This document shows, in pieces, positions 46,409-54,571 of a DNA stretch of 64,000 bases; the first letter of the stretch is position 1; each line of letters starts with the position of its first letter. The notes beneath the pieces were generated by a model, which was not told the origin of the DNA, did no database searches, and saw nothing but the letters and a program-made list of their open reading frames with translations. Position numbers and translations under genes: made by a program. Source of the stretch: Dactylosporangium aurantiacum (GTDB lineage Bacteria > Actinomycetota > Actinomycetes > Mycobacteriales > Micromonosporaceae); the NCBI RefSeq assembly GCF_000716715.1, contig NZ_JNYJ01000034.1:1-64000 (forward strand), written 5' to 3'.

Positions 46409-48001
46409 GTGAGAAGAAGCATCGCGGCGCTGATCGGCGCCGTGCTCGTCACGCCCGCGGCGGCGACCCCGGCGTTCGCGGCACCGAGCTTCGAGGTGTC
46501 GGGCGGCGCCGTCAGCGCCGCCGACCGGGCGCTGCGGGTGCACGCCGCCGACGCGAAGGTCGCCGGCGGTGACGCGTTCCAGGTCTACCGCACCGAGGTC
46601 GACACCTCCGGCGCGGCCCACGTGCGCTACACCCGCACCTATCACGGCCTGCGCGTCTACGGTGGCGACGTCGTCGTGCACACCGACGCCGAGGGTGGTT
46701 ACGCCGGCACCTCCAACAGCCTCGACGCGCCGCTGCGGCTCAGCGTCACCCCGTCGGTGACGGCCGTCGCCGCGCAGCGCACCGCGAAGGCGGCGTTCGC
46801 CGGCAAGGTGACCGCCACGCGCACACCGCAGCTCATGGTCGACGCCTCCAGCGGCACCGGCCGCCTCGCCTGGGAGAGCGTGGTCGAGGGCTGGGCGCCC
46901 GACGGGCAGACCCCGTCCGTGCTGCACGTCGTCACCGACGCGACCAGCAACGCCGTCCTCGGCTCCTGGGACGAGATCGAGACGGTGGCCGGCACCGGCA
47001 AGACCATCTACTCCGGCAACGTCACGGTCGACACGACGCTCAGCAGCGGCACCTACCGCATGAGCGACCCCTCGCACGGCAACAACACCGCCTGCGACAT
47101 GAACAACCGCACGGCCGGCACCTGCACCGTGTTCACCGACGCCGACAACGTGTGGGGCACCAACGCCAACAGCAACCGCCAGTCCGCCGGCGCGGACGCC
47201 TACTTCGGCGCGGCGAAGACGTTCGACTACTTCAAGAACGTGCACGGCCGCAACGGCATCTTCGGCAACGGCTCGGGCGTGCCGTCGCGGGTGCACTACG
47301 GCAACGCGTATGTCAACGCGTTCTGGGACGGCAGCCGTATGACCTACGGCGACGGCTCCAGCAACGCGCGGCCCCTGGTCTCCCTCGACGTGGCGGGTCA
47401 CGAGATGAGCCACGGCGTCACCGAGAACGTCGTCTCCGGCGGCCTCACCTACTCCGGCGAGTCCGGCGGTCTCAACGAGGCCACCAGCGACATCTTCGGC
47501 TCGATGGTTGAGTTCTACGCCAACACCTCCGCCGACCCGGGCGACTACCAGATCGGCGAGAAGATCAACATCCGGGGCAACGGGACGCCGCTGCGGTACA
47601 TGTACAACCCGTCGCTGGACGGCTCGTCGCACAGCTGCTGGTCGAGCAGCACGAAGAACGTCGACGTGCACTACTCCTCCGGCGTGGCGAACCACTTCTT
47701 CTTCAACCTCGCCAACGGCACCGGCAGCACCGCCTACGGCACGTCGCCGGTCTGCGGCTCGGCGCCCGCGGTCGTCGGCATCGGCCGGTCCAAGGCCGAG
47801 CTGATCTGGTTCCGCGCCGTGAACGTGTATTTCACGTCCAACACCTCCTACGTCAACACCGCCAACCCGGGCAACACGGCCCGCGCGTACTCGCTGCGCG
47901 CGGCCGCCGACCTGTACGGCAGCTGCTCCACCGAGTACAAGGCGGTCAAGGCGGCGTGGACCGCGGTCAACGTGGCGGGCAACGACGCCGCCTGCCCGTA
48001 G
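46409..48001 (+). CDS. Secreted M4-family (thermolysin-like) metallopeptidase
   Basis: A 530-residue secreted protease. A Sec signal peptide (MRRSIAALIGAVLVTPAAATPAFA) is followed by an FTP/PepSY-type propeptide (to about 195) and the catalytic domain. Zinc ligands are His331 and His335 in GHEMSHGVT with Glu332 catalytic, and Glu357 in GGLNEATSD; the proton-donor His is in VHYSSGVANHF. Start GTG 46409 follows AGGGAGG. A decayed copy of its C-terminus lies at about 48300. Confidence 0.93.
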   Translation: MRRSIAALIGAVLVTPAAATPAFAAPSFEVSGGAVSAADRALRVHAADAKVAGGDAFQVYRTEVDTSGAAHVRYTRTYHGLRVYGGDVVVHTDAEGGYAGTSNSLDAPLRLSVTPSVTAVAAQRTAKAAFAGKVTATRTPQLMVDASSGTGRLAWESVVEGWAPDGQTPSVLHVVTDATSNAVLGSWDEIETVAGTGKTIYSGNVTVDTTLSSGTYRMSDPSHGNNTACDMNNRTAGTCTVFTDADNVWGTNANSNRQSAGADAYFGAAKTFDYFKNVHGRNGIFGNGSGVPSRVHYGNAYVNAFWDGSRMTYGDGSSNARPLVSLDVAGHEMSHGVTENVVSGGLTYSGESGGLNEATSDIFGSMVEFYANTSADPGDYQIGEKINIRGNGTPLRYMYNPSLDGSSHSCWSSSTKNVDVHYSSGVANHFFFNLANGTGSTAYGTSPVCGSAPAVVGIGRSKAELIWFRAVNVYFTSNTSYVNTANPGNTARAYSLRAAADLYGSCSTEYKAVKAAWTAVNVAGNDAACP

Positions 48002-48046
48002 CGGGCAGGCCGCGGGGCGCCGCCCGTCCGCGAGGCCGGGCGGCGT

Positions 48047-48120
48047 CCTGCGGGCCGCGTCAAGTGCGGCCTTCCTGCGGGCCGCGTCGGGCGCGGCCTT
48101 CCTGCGGGCCGCGTCGGGCC
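48047..48120. repeat. 27-bp tandem repeat
   Basis: Units starting CCTGCGGGCCGCGTC at 48047, 48074 and 48101 (last one partial) lie just after the M4 protease gene. Confidence 0.85.
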
Positions 48121-48299
48121 GCTTGATGGGGTTGCGCCGGATGGTGTGTGCCGGCCGGCGCGGAGGATGTGCGGGCCCGGTCACCTGGTGGCCGGGCCCT
48201 GTCGTTGTGTCGCCCGATCGGTCCTGGACCGCAGTGATGGCAGGTGGTGTGTTCGGCGCCGCGGTGGATCTGGTCCGGGGTTTCGGCCGTGCGTCTGCG

Positions 48300-48395
48300 G
48301 TCGGCCTGGGCGGCGACTGCTCCGTTGAGTGCGAGGCGGTCGAGGTGGCGTGGACCGCGGTCGCCGTCGGCGGCAGCGACGCCGCCGGCCCGTAG
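48300..48395 (+). pseudogene. Decayed copy of the M4 peptidase C-terminus
   Basis: The frame ending at 48395 closes with GDCSVECEAVEVAWTAVAVG then GSDAAGP, which parallels YGSCSTEYKAVKAAWTAVNV then AGNDAACP of the M4 protease. The DNA after both stops also matches (GTAGCGGG, then GGCCGGGYGGCGTCCTGCGGG). No catalytic part remains, so this is a remnant of a tandem duplication. Confidence 0.7.
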
Positions 48396-48600
48396 CGGGA
48401 TGAGGCCGCCGCTCGTCCTTCAAGCGCCGTCCGCCCGCCAGGCCGGGTGGCGTCCTGCGGGCTTCGTCGGGCGCCTGGCGAGGTTGCCGCTGGTTCGTGC
48501 CTGCGGGCTTCGGCGCGGCCGTTGCGGTGTGTGTCACACCAGGCGGGCGGCGGCGGGCCGTGCCGGTGGGGTTTGATCGTCTGTGTGGCAGAATATCTGC

Positions 48601-50175
48601 ATGACCGACTACGGACATGAGCTGCGCTTCGGGACGTTTCTGCCGGTGGAGGCGGCGACCGCTGGTGAGACGGTGCGGCTGGCGCTGCTCACCGAGGAGC
48701 TCGGGCTGGAGCTGACCAGCGTGCAGGACCATCCGTACCAGGCGCGGTTCCTCGACGCGTGGACGCTGCTGTCCGTGATCGCGGCGCGGACGACCCGGCT
48801 GACGGTGTTCCCGAACGTGGCCAACCTACCGCTGCGCCCGCCCGCCGTGCTCGCCCGGGCCGCGGCCAGTCTCGACGTGCTCACGGGTGGGCGGGTCGAG
48901 CTGGGGCTCGGCGCGGGGGCGTTCTGGGACGCGATCGCCGGCATGGGTGGCGAGACCCGCACCCCCGGCGCGTCCATCGAGGCCCTGGAGGAGGGGGTCC
49001 GGGTCATCCGGGCGCTGTGGAGCGACGAGCGCAGCGCCCGGGTCGACGGCACCCACTACCGGCTGCGGGGTGCCCACCCCGGGCCGCCGGCCGCGCACCC
49101 CATCGGCATCTGGATCGGCGGGGTCAAGCCCCGCATGCTCGGGCTCGTCGGGCGGGTCGCCGACGGGTGGTTGCCGAGCGCACCGTACGTACCGCCGCCG
49201 CAACTCGACGCGGCGAACCGGCGTATCGACGACGCCGCAGCCGGGGCGGGACGCGACCCGCGGGACATCCGGCGGCTGTACAACGTGGTGCCCGGCCAGG
49301 CGCCGCTGTCGGGACCGCCGAAGCTGTGGGCGTCGCAGCTGGCGGACCTCGCGCTCGAGCAGGGGATGAGCACGTTCATCCTGATGGTCGGCAACGGCGG
49401 GGACGCCGACCTGCGGCGGTTCGCCCTGGACGTGGTGCCGGAGGTGCGCGACCTCGTCGCCGCGGCCCGGGCCGGCACCGCCGCACCCGGCGACACCGCG
49501 AAGGGCACCGCCACACCTGGCGGCACCACAAAGGGCACCGCCACGCCCGGCGACGGCGGCGGCGGGCCGCCCGCGTCCGGCGCGGCGGCGCAGGTCGTGG
49601 CCGTGTCCGCGGGTGCCGCGCCGCGGGCCGTGATGCTGGACGAGTCGCAGCGCCCGACCGGGCCCGCACCCGACCCGGACGCGCCGCTCACGCCCGCGCA
49701 GCGGGCGTCCGGCCAGCACCTCGTCGAGGTGCACGACCACCTGCGGCAGGAGCTGGAGCAGCTGCGCGACCTCGTCGAGCAGGTCGCCACGGGCGGCGTC
49801 GACGTCGGCGACGCCCGTTCGATGATCAACACGATGACGATGCGGCAGAACAACTGGACGCTCGGTACGTACTGCGAAAGCTACTGCAGGGTCGTCACCA
49901 CGCATCACACCATCGAGGACGTCAGCCTGTTCCCGCGGCTGCGGGCCGCCGACCCGCGGCTCGTGCCGGTCGTCGACCGCCTCGAGGCCGAGCACCACAT
50001 CATCGCCGACGTGCTCGAACGCGTCGACGCGGCGCTCGTCGCCATGGTGTCGCGGCCCGACGGCATCGCCGCGGTCCGGGAGGCGGTCGCCCTGCTCGGC
50101 GATACGCTGCTGTCCCATCTGGCGTACGAGGAGCGGGAGCTCGTCGAACCCCTCGGCCGCCTGCGCATCTTCTGA
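48601..50175 (+). CDS. Luciferase-like flavin oxidoreductase fused to a hemerythrin domain
   Basis: A 524-residue fusion. Residues about 5-295 form an F420/FMN luciferase-like monooxygenase domain (GTFLPVEAATAGETVRLALL, GRVELGLGAGAFWDA, HPIGIWIGGVKPRML). A 70-residue Pro/Gly/Thr linker with GDTAKGTATPG-type repeats leads to a hemerythrin-like helical domain (about 375-524) with possible iron ligands in VEVHDHL, VVTTHHTIEDVSLFPRL and HHIIADVLERV and LLSHLAYEERELVEPL. The enzyme half uses a reduced flavin; the hemerythrin half could bind O2 or iron. Confidence 0.87.
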   Translation: MTDYGHELRFGTFLPVEAATAGETVRLALLTEELGLELTSVQDHPYQARFLDAWTLLSVIAARTTRLTVFPNVANLPLRPPAVLARAAASLDVLTGGRVELGLGAGAFWDAIAGMGGETRTPGASIEALEEGVRVIRALWSDERSARVDGTHYRLRGAHPGPPAAHPIGIWIGGVKPRMLGLVGRVADGWLPSAPYVPPPQLDAANRRIDDAAAGAGRDPRDIRRLYNVVPGQAPLSGPPKLWASQLADLALEQGMSTFILMVGNGGDADLRRFALDVVPEVRDLVAAARAGTAAPGDTAKGTATPGGTTKGTATPGDGGGGPPASGAAAQVVAVSAGAAPRAVMLDESQRPTGPAPDPDAPLTPAQRASGQHLVEVHDHLRQELEQLRDLVEQVATGGVDVGDARSMINTMTMRQNNWTLGTYCESYCRVVTTHHTIEDVSLFPRLRAADPRLVPVVDRLEAEHHIIADVLERVDAALVAMVSRPDGIAAVREAVALLGDTLLSHLAYEERELVEPLGRLRIF

Positions 50176-50384
50176 GTGGTTCGCGCTCGGCGGCGAGCGG
50201 CGCCTGGCCGCGGTCAGCGCCAACCCGGTGACCACCGGCGCCGACGACCCGCCGGTGTACCTGGTCGACCCGGACGACGACGCCCGCGCGACACGCAGCC
50301 GGTACGCGGCGCGGTGAGCTGTCCGCGGGCTTCGACCACCCGCTGCCGCCGGACGCGTTCGGCGCGCTGGTCGGTGCCGGCTGA
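50174..50384 (+). pseudogene. Frameshifted remnant, possibly SUKH/SMI1-like
   Basis: Directly after the previous stop, a 47-codon frame (EWFALGGERRLAAVSAN, then PPVYLVDPDDD) ends at 50317, and the next frame continues ELSAGFDHPLPPDAFGALVG to 50384. Read together they resemble the C-terminal half of SMI1/KNR4-type immunity proteins. One frameshift near 50316 and the missing N-terminus mark it as a fragment. Confidence 0.4.
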
Positions 50385-50404
50385 GCGGCTGGCATGATCG
50401 AGGG

Positions 50405-51169
50405 ATGAGCGACGCCGCGGACGGCCGGCGGTTCGGTGAGGTCGCCGACGTGTACGACGAGGTGCGGCCCGGGTACCCGCCGCGGCTGACCGACGCGATC
50501 CGGTCCTATGTGGAGGGTCCACCGCGGACGGTCGCGGAGATCGGGGCCGGCACCGGGCACGGCACCGCAGTGCTGCTCGGGCTGGGTGCGCCGGTCACCT
50601 GTGTCGAGCCGGACCCGCGGATGGCCGCGGTCCTCGCCGCCCGGCATCCGGGGGTGCGGGTGGAGGTGGTGCCGTTCGAGCGGTGGAGCCCGCCGCCGGG
50701 CGGGGTGTCGCTGCTCGCGTGCGCGATGGCGTGGCACTGGCTGGACCCCGCGACCCGCAACCGCAGGGCGTTCGACGCGCTCGCACCGGGCGGGACGCTC
50801 GCCGTGTTCGGGCACCGGTACGCGTACGCCGACCCCGACCACGACGCCGCCGTCGGTGCAGCGTTCCGCTCCCTCGACGACGGCGGCGAGCAGCCCCCGG
50901 CGCGGCCGGACGGCTGGGCGCGTGACGACGTCACGGCGGCCGGGCTGTTCGGCGACGTCACGTTCGTACAGCTGACGCGGTCGCTGCCCATGTCCACCGC
51001 CGAGTACCTGCGGCTGGTGCGCACCTTCGGGCCGTTCCGGGCCCGGCCCCCGGCGCGGCAGCGGGCGGTGCTGGACGCCCTCGCCGCGACCCTCGACCGT
51101 CTCGGCGGCGGCACCGTGCTGGACCTGCGGACCAGCCTGACGCTCGCCCGGCGGGCGCGGGCGGCCTGA
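50405..51169 (+). CDS. Class I SAM-dependent methyltransferase
   Basis: A 254-residue methyltransferase. YDEVRPGYPPRL at the N-terminus, the AdoMet loop VAEIGAGTGHGT (near 40-51), CVEPDPRMAAVL and the post-motif AMAWHWLDP match the methyltransferase-11/25 group. Substrate unknown. The GAGGG before ATG 50405 is a weak ribosome site. Confidence 0.87.
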   Translation: MSDAADGRRFGEVADVYDEVRPGYPPRLTDAIRSYVEGPPRTVAEIGAGTGHGTAVLLGLGAPVTCVEPDPRMAAVLAARHPGVRVEVVPFERWSPPPGGVSLLACAMAWHWLDPATRNRRAFDALAPGGTLAVFGHRYAYADPDHDAAVGAAFRSLDDGGEQPPARPDGWARDDVTAAGLFGDVTFVQLTRSLPMSTAEYLRLVRTFGPFRARPPARQRAVLDALAATLDRLGGGTVLDLRTSLTLARRARAA

Positions 51170-51188
51170 CCGGGGGACAATCGGGGGC

Positions 51189-51692
51189 ATGTATGTCATC
51201 AAGGAGCGGTTCTTCGACGTCGGTGAGGACTTCGACATCGTCGACGACTCGGGCCGGGTGGTCCTGCACGTCGACGGCAAGGTGCTGAGCCTGCGCGACA
51301 AGCTGGTGATCGAAGACCCGCACGGTGCCGAGGTGGCGTCGGTGCACCGGCAGCTGGTCGCGTTGCGGCCCACGTACCAGATCGAGATCGGCGGTGAGAA
51401 GGCCGCGGAGGTGCGCAAGAAGCTGTTCACGCCGTTCCGCGAGAAGTTCACCATCGACGTGCCCGGTGACGACGACCTGACGATGACCGGTGACCTGTTC
51501 GACCATGAGTACACCGTGGAGCGCGACGGCCGGGAGGTCGCCTCGGTGTCGAAGCGGTGGCTGAGCATCCGCGACAGCTACGCGGTGCGCATCGCCGACA
51601 ACGAGAACCACGTGCTGATCCTCGCCGCGGTGCTCGCGCTGGAGCTGGCCGCCCAGCGGGAGAAGGACGAGGAGCGCAAGCAGGCCGACTGA
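51189..51692 (+). CDS. LURP-one-related (tubby-like fold) protein
   Basis: A 167-residue protein of the LURP-one/DUF567 type, with strand pairs such as MYVIKERFFDVGEDFDIVDDSGRVV, KVLSLRDKLVIEDPHG and DHEYTVERDGREVASVSKRWLSIRDSYAVRI. The fold is a tubby-like barrel; its function in bacteria is not established. It stands 19 bp after the methyltransferase gene. Confidence 0.85.
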   Translation: MYVIKERFFDVGEDFDIVDDSGRVVLHVDGKVLSLRDKLVIEDPHGAEVASVHRQLVALRPTYQIEIGGEKAAEVRKKLFTPFREKFTIDVPGDDDLTMTGDLFDHEYTVERDGREVASVSKRWLSIRDSYAVRIADNENHVLILAAVLALELAAQREKDEERKQAD

Positions 51693-51695
51693 CGC

Positions 51696-51989
51696 TCAGC
51701 CGGTGCCGGTGCCGGTGCCGGTGCCGGTGCCGGTGCCGGTGCCGGTGCCGGTGCCGGTGCCGCAGCAGGCCTCGCAGCGCTGGTCGAGCCACTCGACGCG
51801 CCACCCCTGCAGCGCGAAGAACGCCGGCAGGTCGGGGGTCCAGTGGTCGCCGCCGGCGGACGGCTCGGCGATGTCGTCCACGAAGTAGACGATGAAGCCG
51901 CCCTCGACGGCCGCGACGTGCAGGAAGTAGCCCTCGTCCTCGCCGGCCACGATCCGGCCGAACCGGCCGAGCTCGATGTCTGGGGTCAC
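51696..51989 (-). CDS. Small protein with a (Gly-Thr)n tail
   Basis: A 97-residue protein with a globular part (IELGRFGRIVAGEDEGYFLHV, ALQGWRVEWLDQRCEACC) and a C-terminal run of about eleven Gly-Thr pairs coded by hexanucleotide repeats. The globular part is rich in Trp/Phe and unlike any family I can name; it may be an immunity-like protein. The GTG start at 51989 is the first possible one. Confidence 0.6.
   Translation of the reverse strand: MTPDIELGRFGRIVAGEDEGYFLHVAAVEGGFIVYFVDDIAEPSAGGDHWTPDLPAFFALQGWRVEWLDQRCEACCGTGTGTGTGTGTGTGTGTGTG
51701..51760. repeat. Ten exact hexanucleotide repeats
   Basis: CGGTGC is repeated ten times without error inside the small (Gly-Thr)n gene. Unit length 6 keeps the frame, so length change would alter only the tail. 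Confidence 0.95.
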
Positions 51990-51990
51990 C

Positions 51991-52140
51991 GCGCGGTGTC
52001 TTCCGTACGGGCGGGCCCGCCGTCCAGGTGCGGTGTCATCGCGCGGTGCCTTCCGTACGGTCGCGCCCGCCGTCCGTGTGCGGTGTCATCGCGCGGTGAC
52101 GTCCGTCCTGGCACGCACGCCGTCCATGAGCAGGTCCAGC
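51991..52140. repeat. Three 50-bp tandem repeats
   Basis: Units beginning GCGCGGTG start at 51991, 52041 and 52091. The third contains the 3' end of the TetR gene (up to stop 52086-52088 it lies partly in unit two), so the spacer seems to be copied from the gene tail. Confidence 0.88.
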
Positions 52141-52655
52141 AGCCGGCCGGCCTGCTCCCGCTGGGCCGGCTCGCCGGTGGCGAGGCAGATGCCGTTGAGC
52201 GCGGTCAGCAGGTCCAGCGGGTCGACGTCGGCGCGCAGCGCTCCTTCGCCGGCCGCGAGCAGGTCACCGACCGCGGCGACGAGCCGCTCCCGGCTGTGCG
52301 CGAACGGTGTGCCACCCGCGGCGATCACCATCTTCAACGCGTCGGCCAGGCCGCGTTTGGTCGCCGCGTAGTCGACGAACCGGTCCATCCAGGCGCGCAG
52401 CGCACGGTCCGGCGCCTCCACGGCCAGCAGCTCCGGTACGGCGTCGCACAGCCGCGCGAGCTCCGTGCGGTACACCTCCTCGATGAGCGCCTCCCGGGTC
52501 GGGAAGTGCCGGTAGAGCGTGCCGATGCCGACGCCGGCGTGCTTGGCGATCGCGTCGAGCGTCACCTCGGGGGCGTTGGCGAGGGCGACGACGGCGACGT
52601 CGAGCAGGCGGGCACGGTTGCGCTGCGCGTCGGCCCGCAGCGGTCGCTGGGACAT
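52086..52655 (-). CDS. TetR family regulator
   Basis: A 189-residue repressor. The helix-turn-helix is VTLDAIAKHAGVGIGTLYRHFPTREALIEEVY (about 32-62). It diverges from the SDR gene with a promoter and a palindromic operator between them, so it probably represses both. ATG 52655 is chosen; a GTG one codon upstream is also possible. Confidence 0.9.
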   Translation of the reverse strand: MSQRPLRADAQRNRARLLDVAVVALANAPEVTLDAIAKHAGVGIGTLYRHFPTREALIEEVYRTELARLCDAVPELLAVEAPDRALRAWMDRFVDYAATKRGLADALKMVIAAGGTPFAHSRERLVAAVGDLLAAGEGALRADVDPLDLLTALNGICLATGEPAQREQAGRLLDLLMDGVRARTDVTAR

Positions 52656-52670
52656 CACACCCCCGGGAGG

Positions 52671-52700
52671 TTGGCAAACGGAGGAAGCTCCGCTTATCGT
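52671..52700 (+). promoter_or_regulatory. Promoter of SDR gene
   Basis: TTGGCA (52671-52676) and TATCGT (52695-52700) are separated by 18 bp. A short inverted repeat CGGAG-GAAG-CTCCG (52679-52692) lies between the boxes. Confidence 0.6.
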
Positions 52701-52712
52701 GGAGGGCGGGTA

Positions 52713-52728
52713 GTGGAGGCTCCTCCAC
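52713..52728. promoter_or_regulatory. Probable TetR operator
   Basis: GTGGAGG-CT-CCTCCAC is a perfect dyad 12 bp after the -10 box, where a repressor would block transcription. Confidence 0.6.
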
Positions 52729-52751
52729 TTCCGATCGTACAGGGGGATCCC

Positions 52752-53690
52752 ATGGCATCCATCACCACCGCCTTCACCCGCGAGTCGACCGCCGCGCAGG
52801 TCATCGAGGGCATCGACCTCACCGGCCGGCGGGCCGTCGTGACCGGCGGCGCCTCCGGCATCGGCGTCGAGACCGCCCGCGCCCTCGCCGGCACCGGCGC
52901 CGAGGTCACCCTGGCCGTCCGCGACACCGCCGCAGGCGACCGCACCGCCGAGGACATCGTCGCCACGACCGGCAACAAGCTGGTCCACGTCGCCCCGCTC
53001 GACCTCGCCGACCAGGCGTCGGTGCGGGCGTTCACCGCGGCGTGGGACGGTCCGCTGCACCTCCTCGTCAACAACGCCGGCGTCATGGCCGCGCCGCTGA
53101 GCCGCACGCCGGAGGGGTGGGAGCTGCAGTTCGCCACCAACCACCTCGGTCACTTCGCGCTCACCACCGGCCTGCACGCCGCCCTCGCCGCCGAGGGCGC
53201 CCGGGTCGTCAGCGTCAGCTCCAGCGCCCACCTGCGCTCCGACGTCGTCTATGACGACATCCACTTCGAGCGCCGCCCCTATGAGCCGTGGTCGGCCTAC
53301 GGGCAGTCCAAGACCGCCAACGTCCTGTTCGCCGTCGAGGCGACCCGCCGCTGGTCCGCCGACGGCATCTTCGTCAACGCGGTGATGCCCGGCAGCATCC
53401 GCACCAACCTGCAGCGCCACGTCACCGAGGAGGAGCTCGCCCGCCTCCGCGCCGCGGCCGGCGGCGGCAGCGACTTCCAGTGGAAGACCACCGAGCAGGG
53501 CGCCGCCACATCGGTCCTGCTGGCGACGTCACCACAGCTGGAGGGCGTCGGCGGGCGCTACTTCGAGGACTGCGCCGAGGCGGCGCCGGCACAGGAGGGC
53601 AACGGCCGCCGCGGGGTGGCGGCGTATGCCCTCGACCCGGACTCGGCGGCGCGCCTGTGGACGGTCTCGGAGGCCATGCTGCGGCGCTGA
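52752..53690 (+). CDS. Short-chain dehydrogenase/reductase
   Basis: A 312-residue NAD(P)-dependent oxidoreductase of the retinol-dehydrogenase-like type. The cofactor loop is GGASGIG (near 36-42), NNAGVMAAP follows near 106, and the catalytic Tyr and Lys are in YGQSK. A C-terminal extension after the fold is typical of actinomycete members. AGGGGGATCCC precedes the ATG. It is divergent from the TetR gene. Confidence 0.92.
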   Translation: MASITTAFTRESTAAQVIEGIDLTGRRAVVTGGASGIGVETARALAGTGAEVTLAVRDTAAGDRTAEDIVATTGNKLVHVAPLDLADQASVRAFTAAWDGPLHLLVNNAGVMAAPLSRTPEGWELQFATNHLGHFALTTGLHAALAAEGARVVSVSSSAHLRSDVVYDDIHFERRPYEPWSAYGQSKTANVLFAVEATRRWSADGIFVNAVMPGSIRTNLQRHVTEEELARLRAAAGGGSDFQWKTTEQGAATSVLLATSPQLEGVGGRYFEDCAEAAPAQEGNGRRGVAAYALDPDSAARLWTVSEAMLRR

Positions 53691-54571
53691 GCCGTTCGGG
53701 GCGCGGGCTCTGGGAGCGTCGCGCGAAGCACGGAGGCGGTCGTGCGCTCTTGAGGTGGGCGGCCGCCGCCCTGGCCACGGCGCGCCGCGCCGGCGGCGGC
53801 CGGTGCTGCCCAGGGGAGGCGGGCGGCGGCTGCCCTGAGCCGTGCCGGCGAGGCCGTCGTGGTGTGCCGCGCCGCCCCGGCCGGTGCTGCCATCCGGCCG
53901 CGAAATCCGTGGAACGCGGACGGGCTTCGTAGCACGCGACGGGCGGGACGGGCGGTCGCCGTCCAGGGCTGCCATCGGTTGGTGGCGTCGGGGTGTGCGG
54001 CCGGTCGTGCTGCCGGGTCGTGTTGCGGCGGCCACCGCACCGTGGCGTCCGGAAGCCCGCCGCACCGCGGCACCGGAAAGGCTGCCGCTGCGTCGAGGCC
54101 GCCGTGGTGTGCCGCGCCGCCACGGCCGGTGCTGCCATCCGGCCGCGAAGTCCGTGGAACGCGGACGGGCTTCGTAGCACGCGACGGGCGGGACGGGCGG
54201 TCGCCGTCCAGGGCTGCCATCGGTTGGTGGCGTCGGGGGTGTGCGGCCGGTCGTGCTGCCGGGTCGTGTTGCGGCGGCCACCGCACCGTGGCACCGGAAA
54301 GGCCACTGCACCGTGGCGTCGGGAAGCCGCCGCACCGCCGCACCGGAAAGGCCGCCGCACCGTGGCGTCCGGAGGCCCGCCGCACGGTGGCGTCGGGAAG
54401 GCCGCCGCACGGTGGCGTCGGGAAGCCGCCGCATCGCAGCACCGGAAAGGCAGCCGCACGGTGGCGTCGGGAAGGCCGCCGCACGGTGGCGTCGGGAAGG
54501 CCGCCGCACCGGGGCGCCGGAAAGGAGTGGCGGCCAGCGGGGCGGTTGCCACGGCCGGGTCCATCGCTGGG
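53691..54571. repeat. Gene-free 0.9-kb repeat region
   Basis: A segment of about 188 bp at 53859-54046 is repeated at 54104-54292 with a period of 245 and only a few differences. From about 54025 to 54530 the rest is built of roughly 20-24-bp repeats on the theme GCCGCACCGTGGCGTCGGGAA. Frames on both strands stay open through it, but they carry repeated low-complexity peptides and no ribosome site. Confidence 0.85.
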
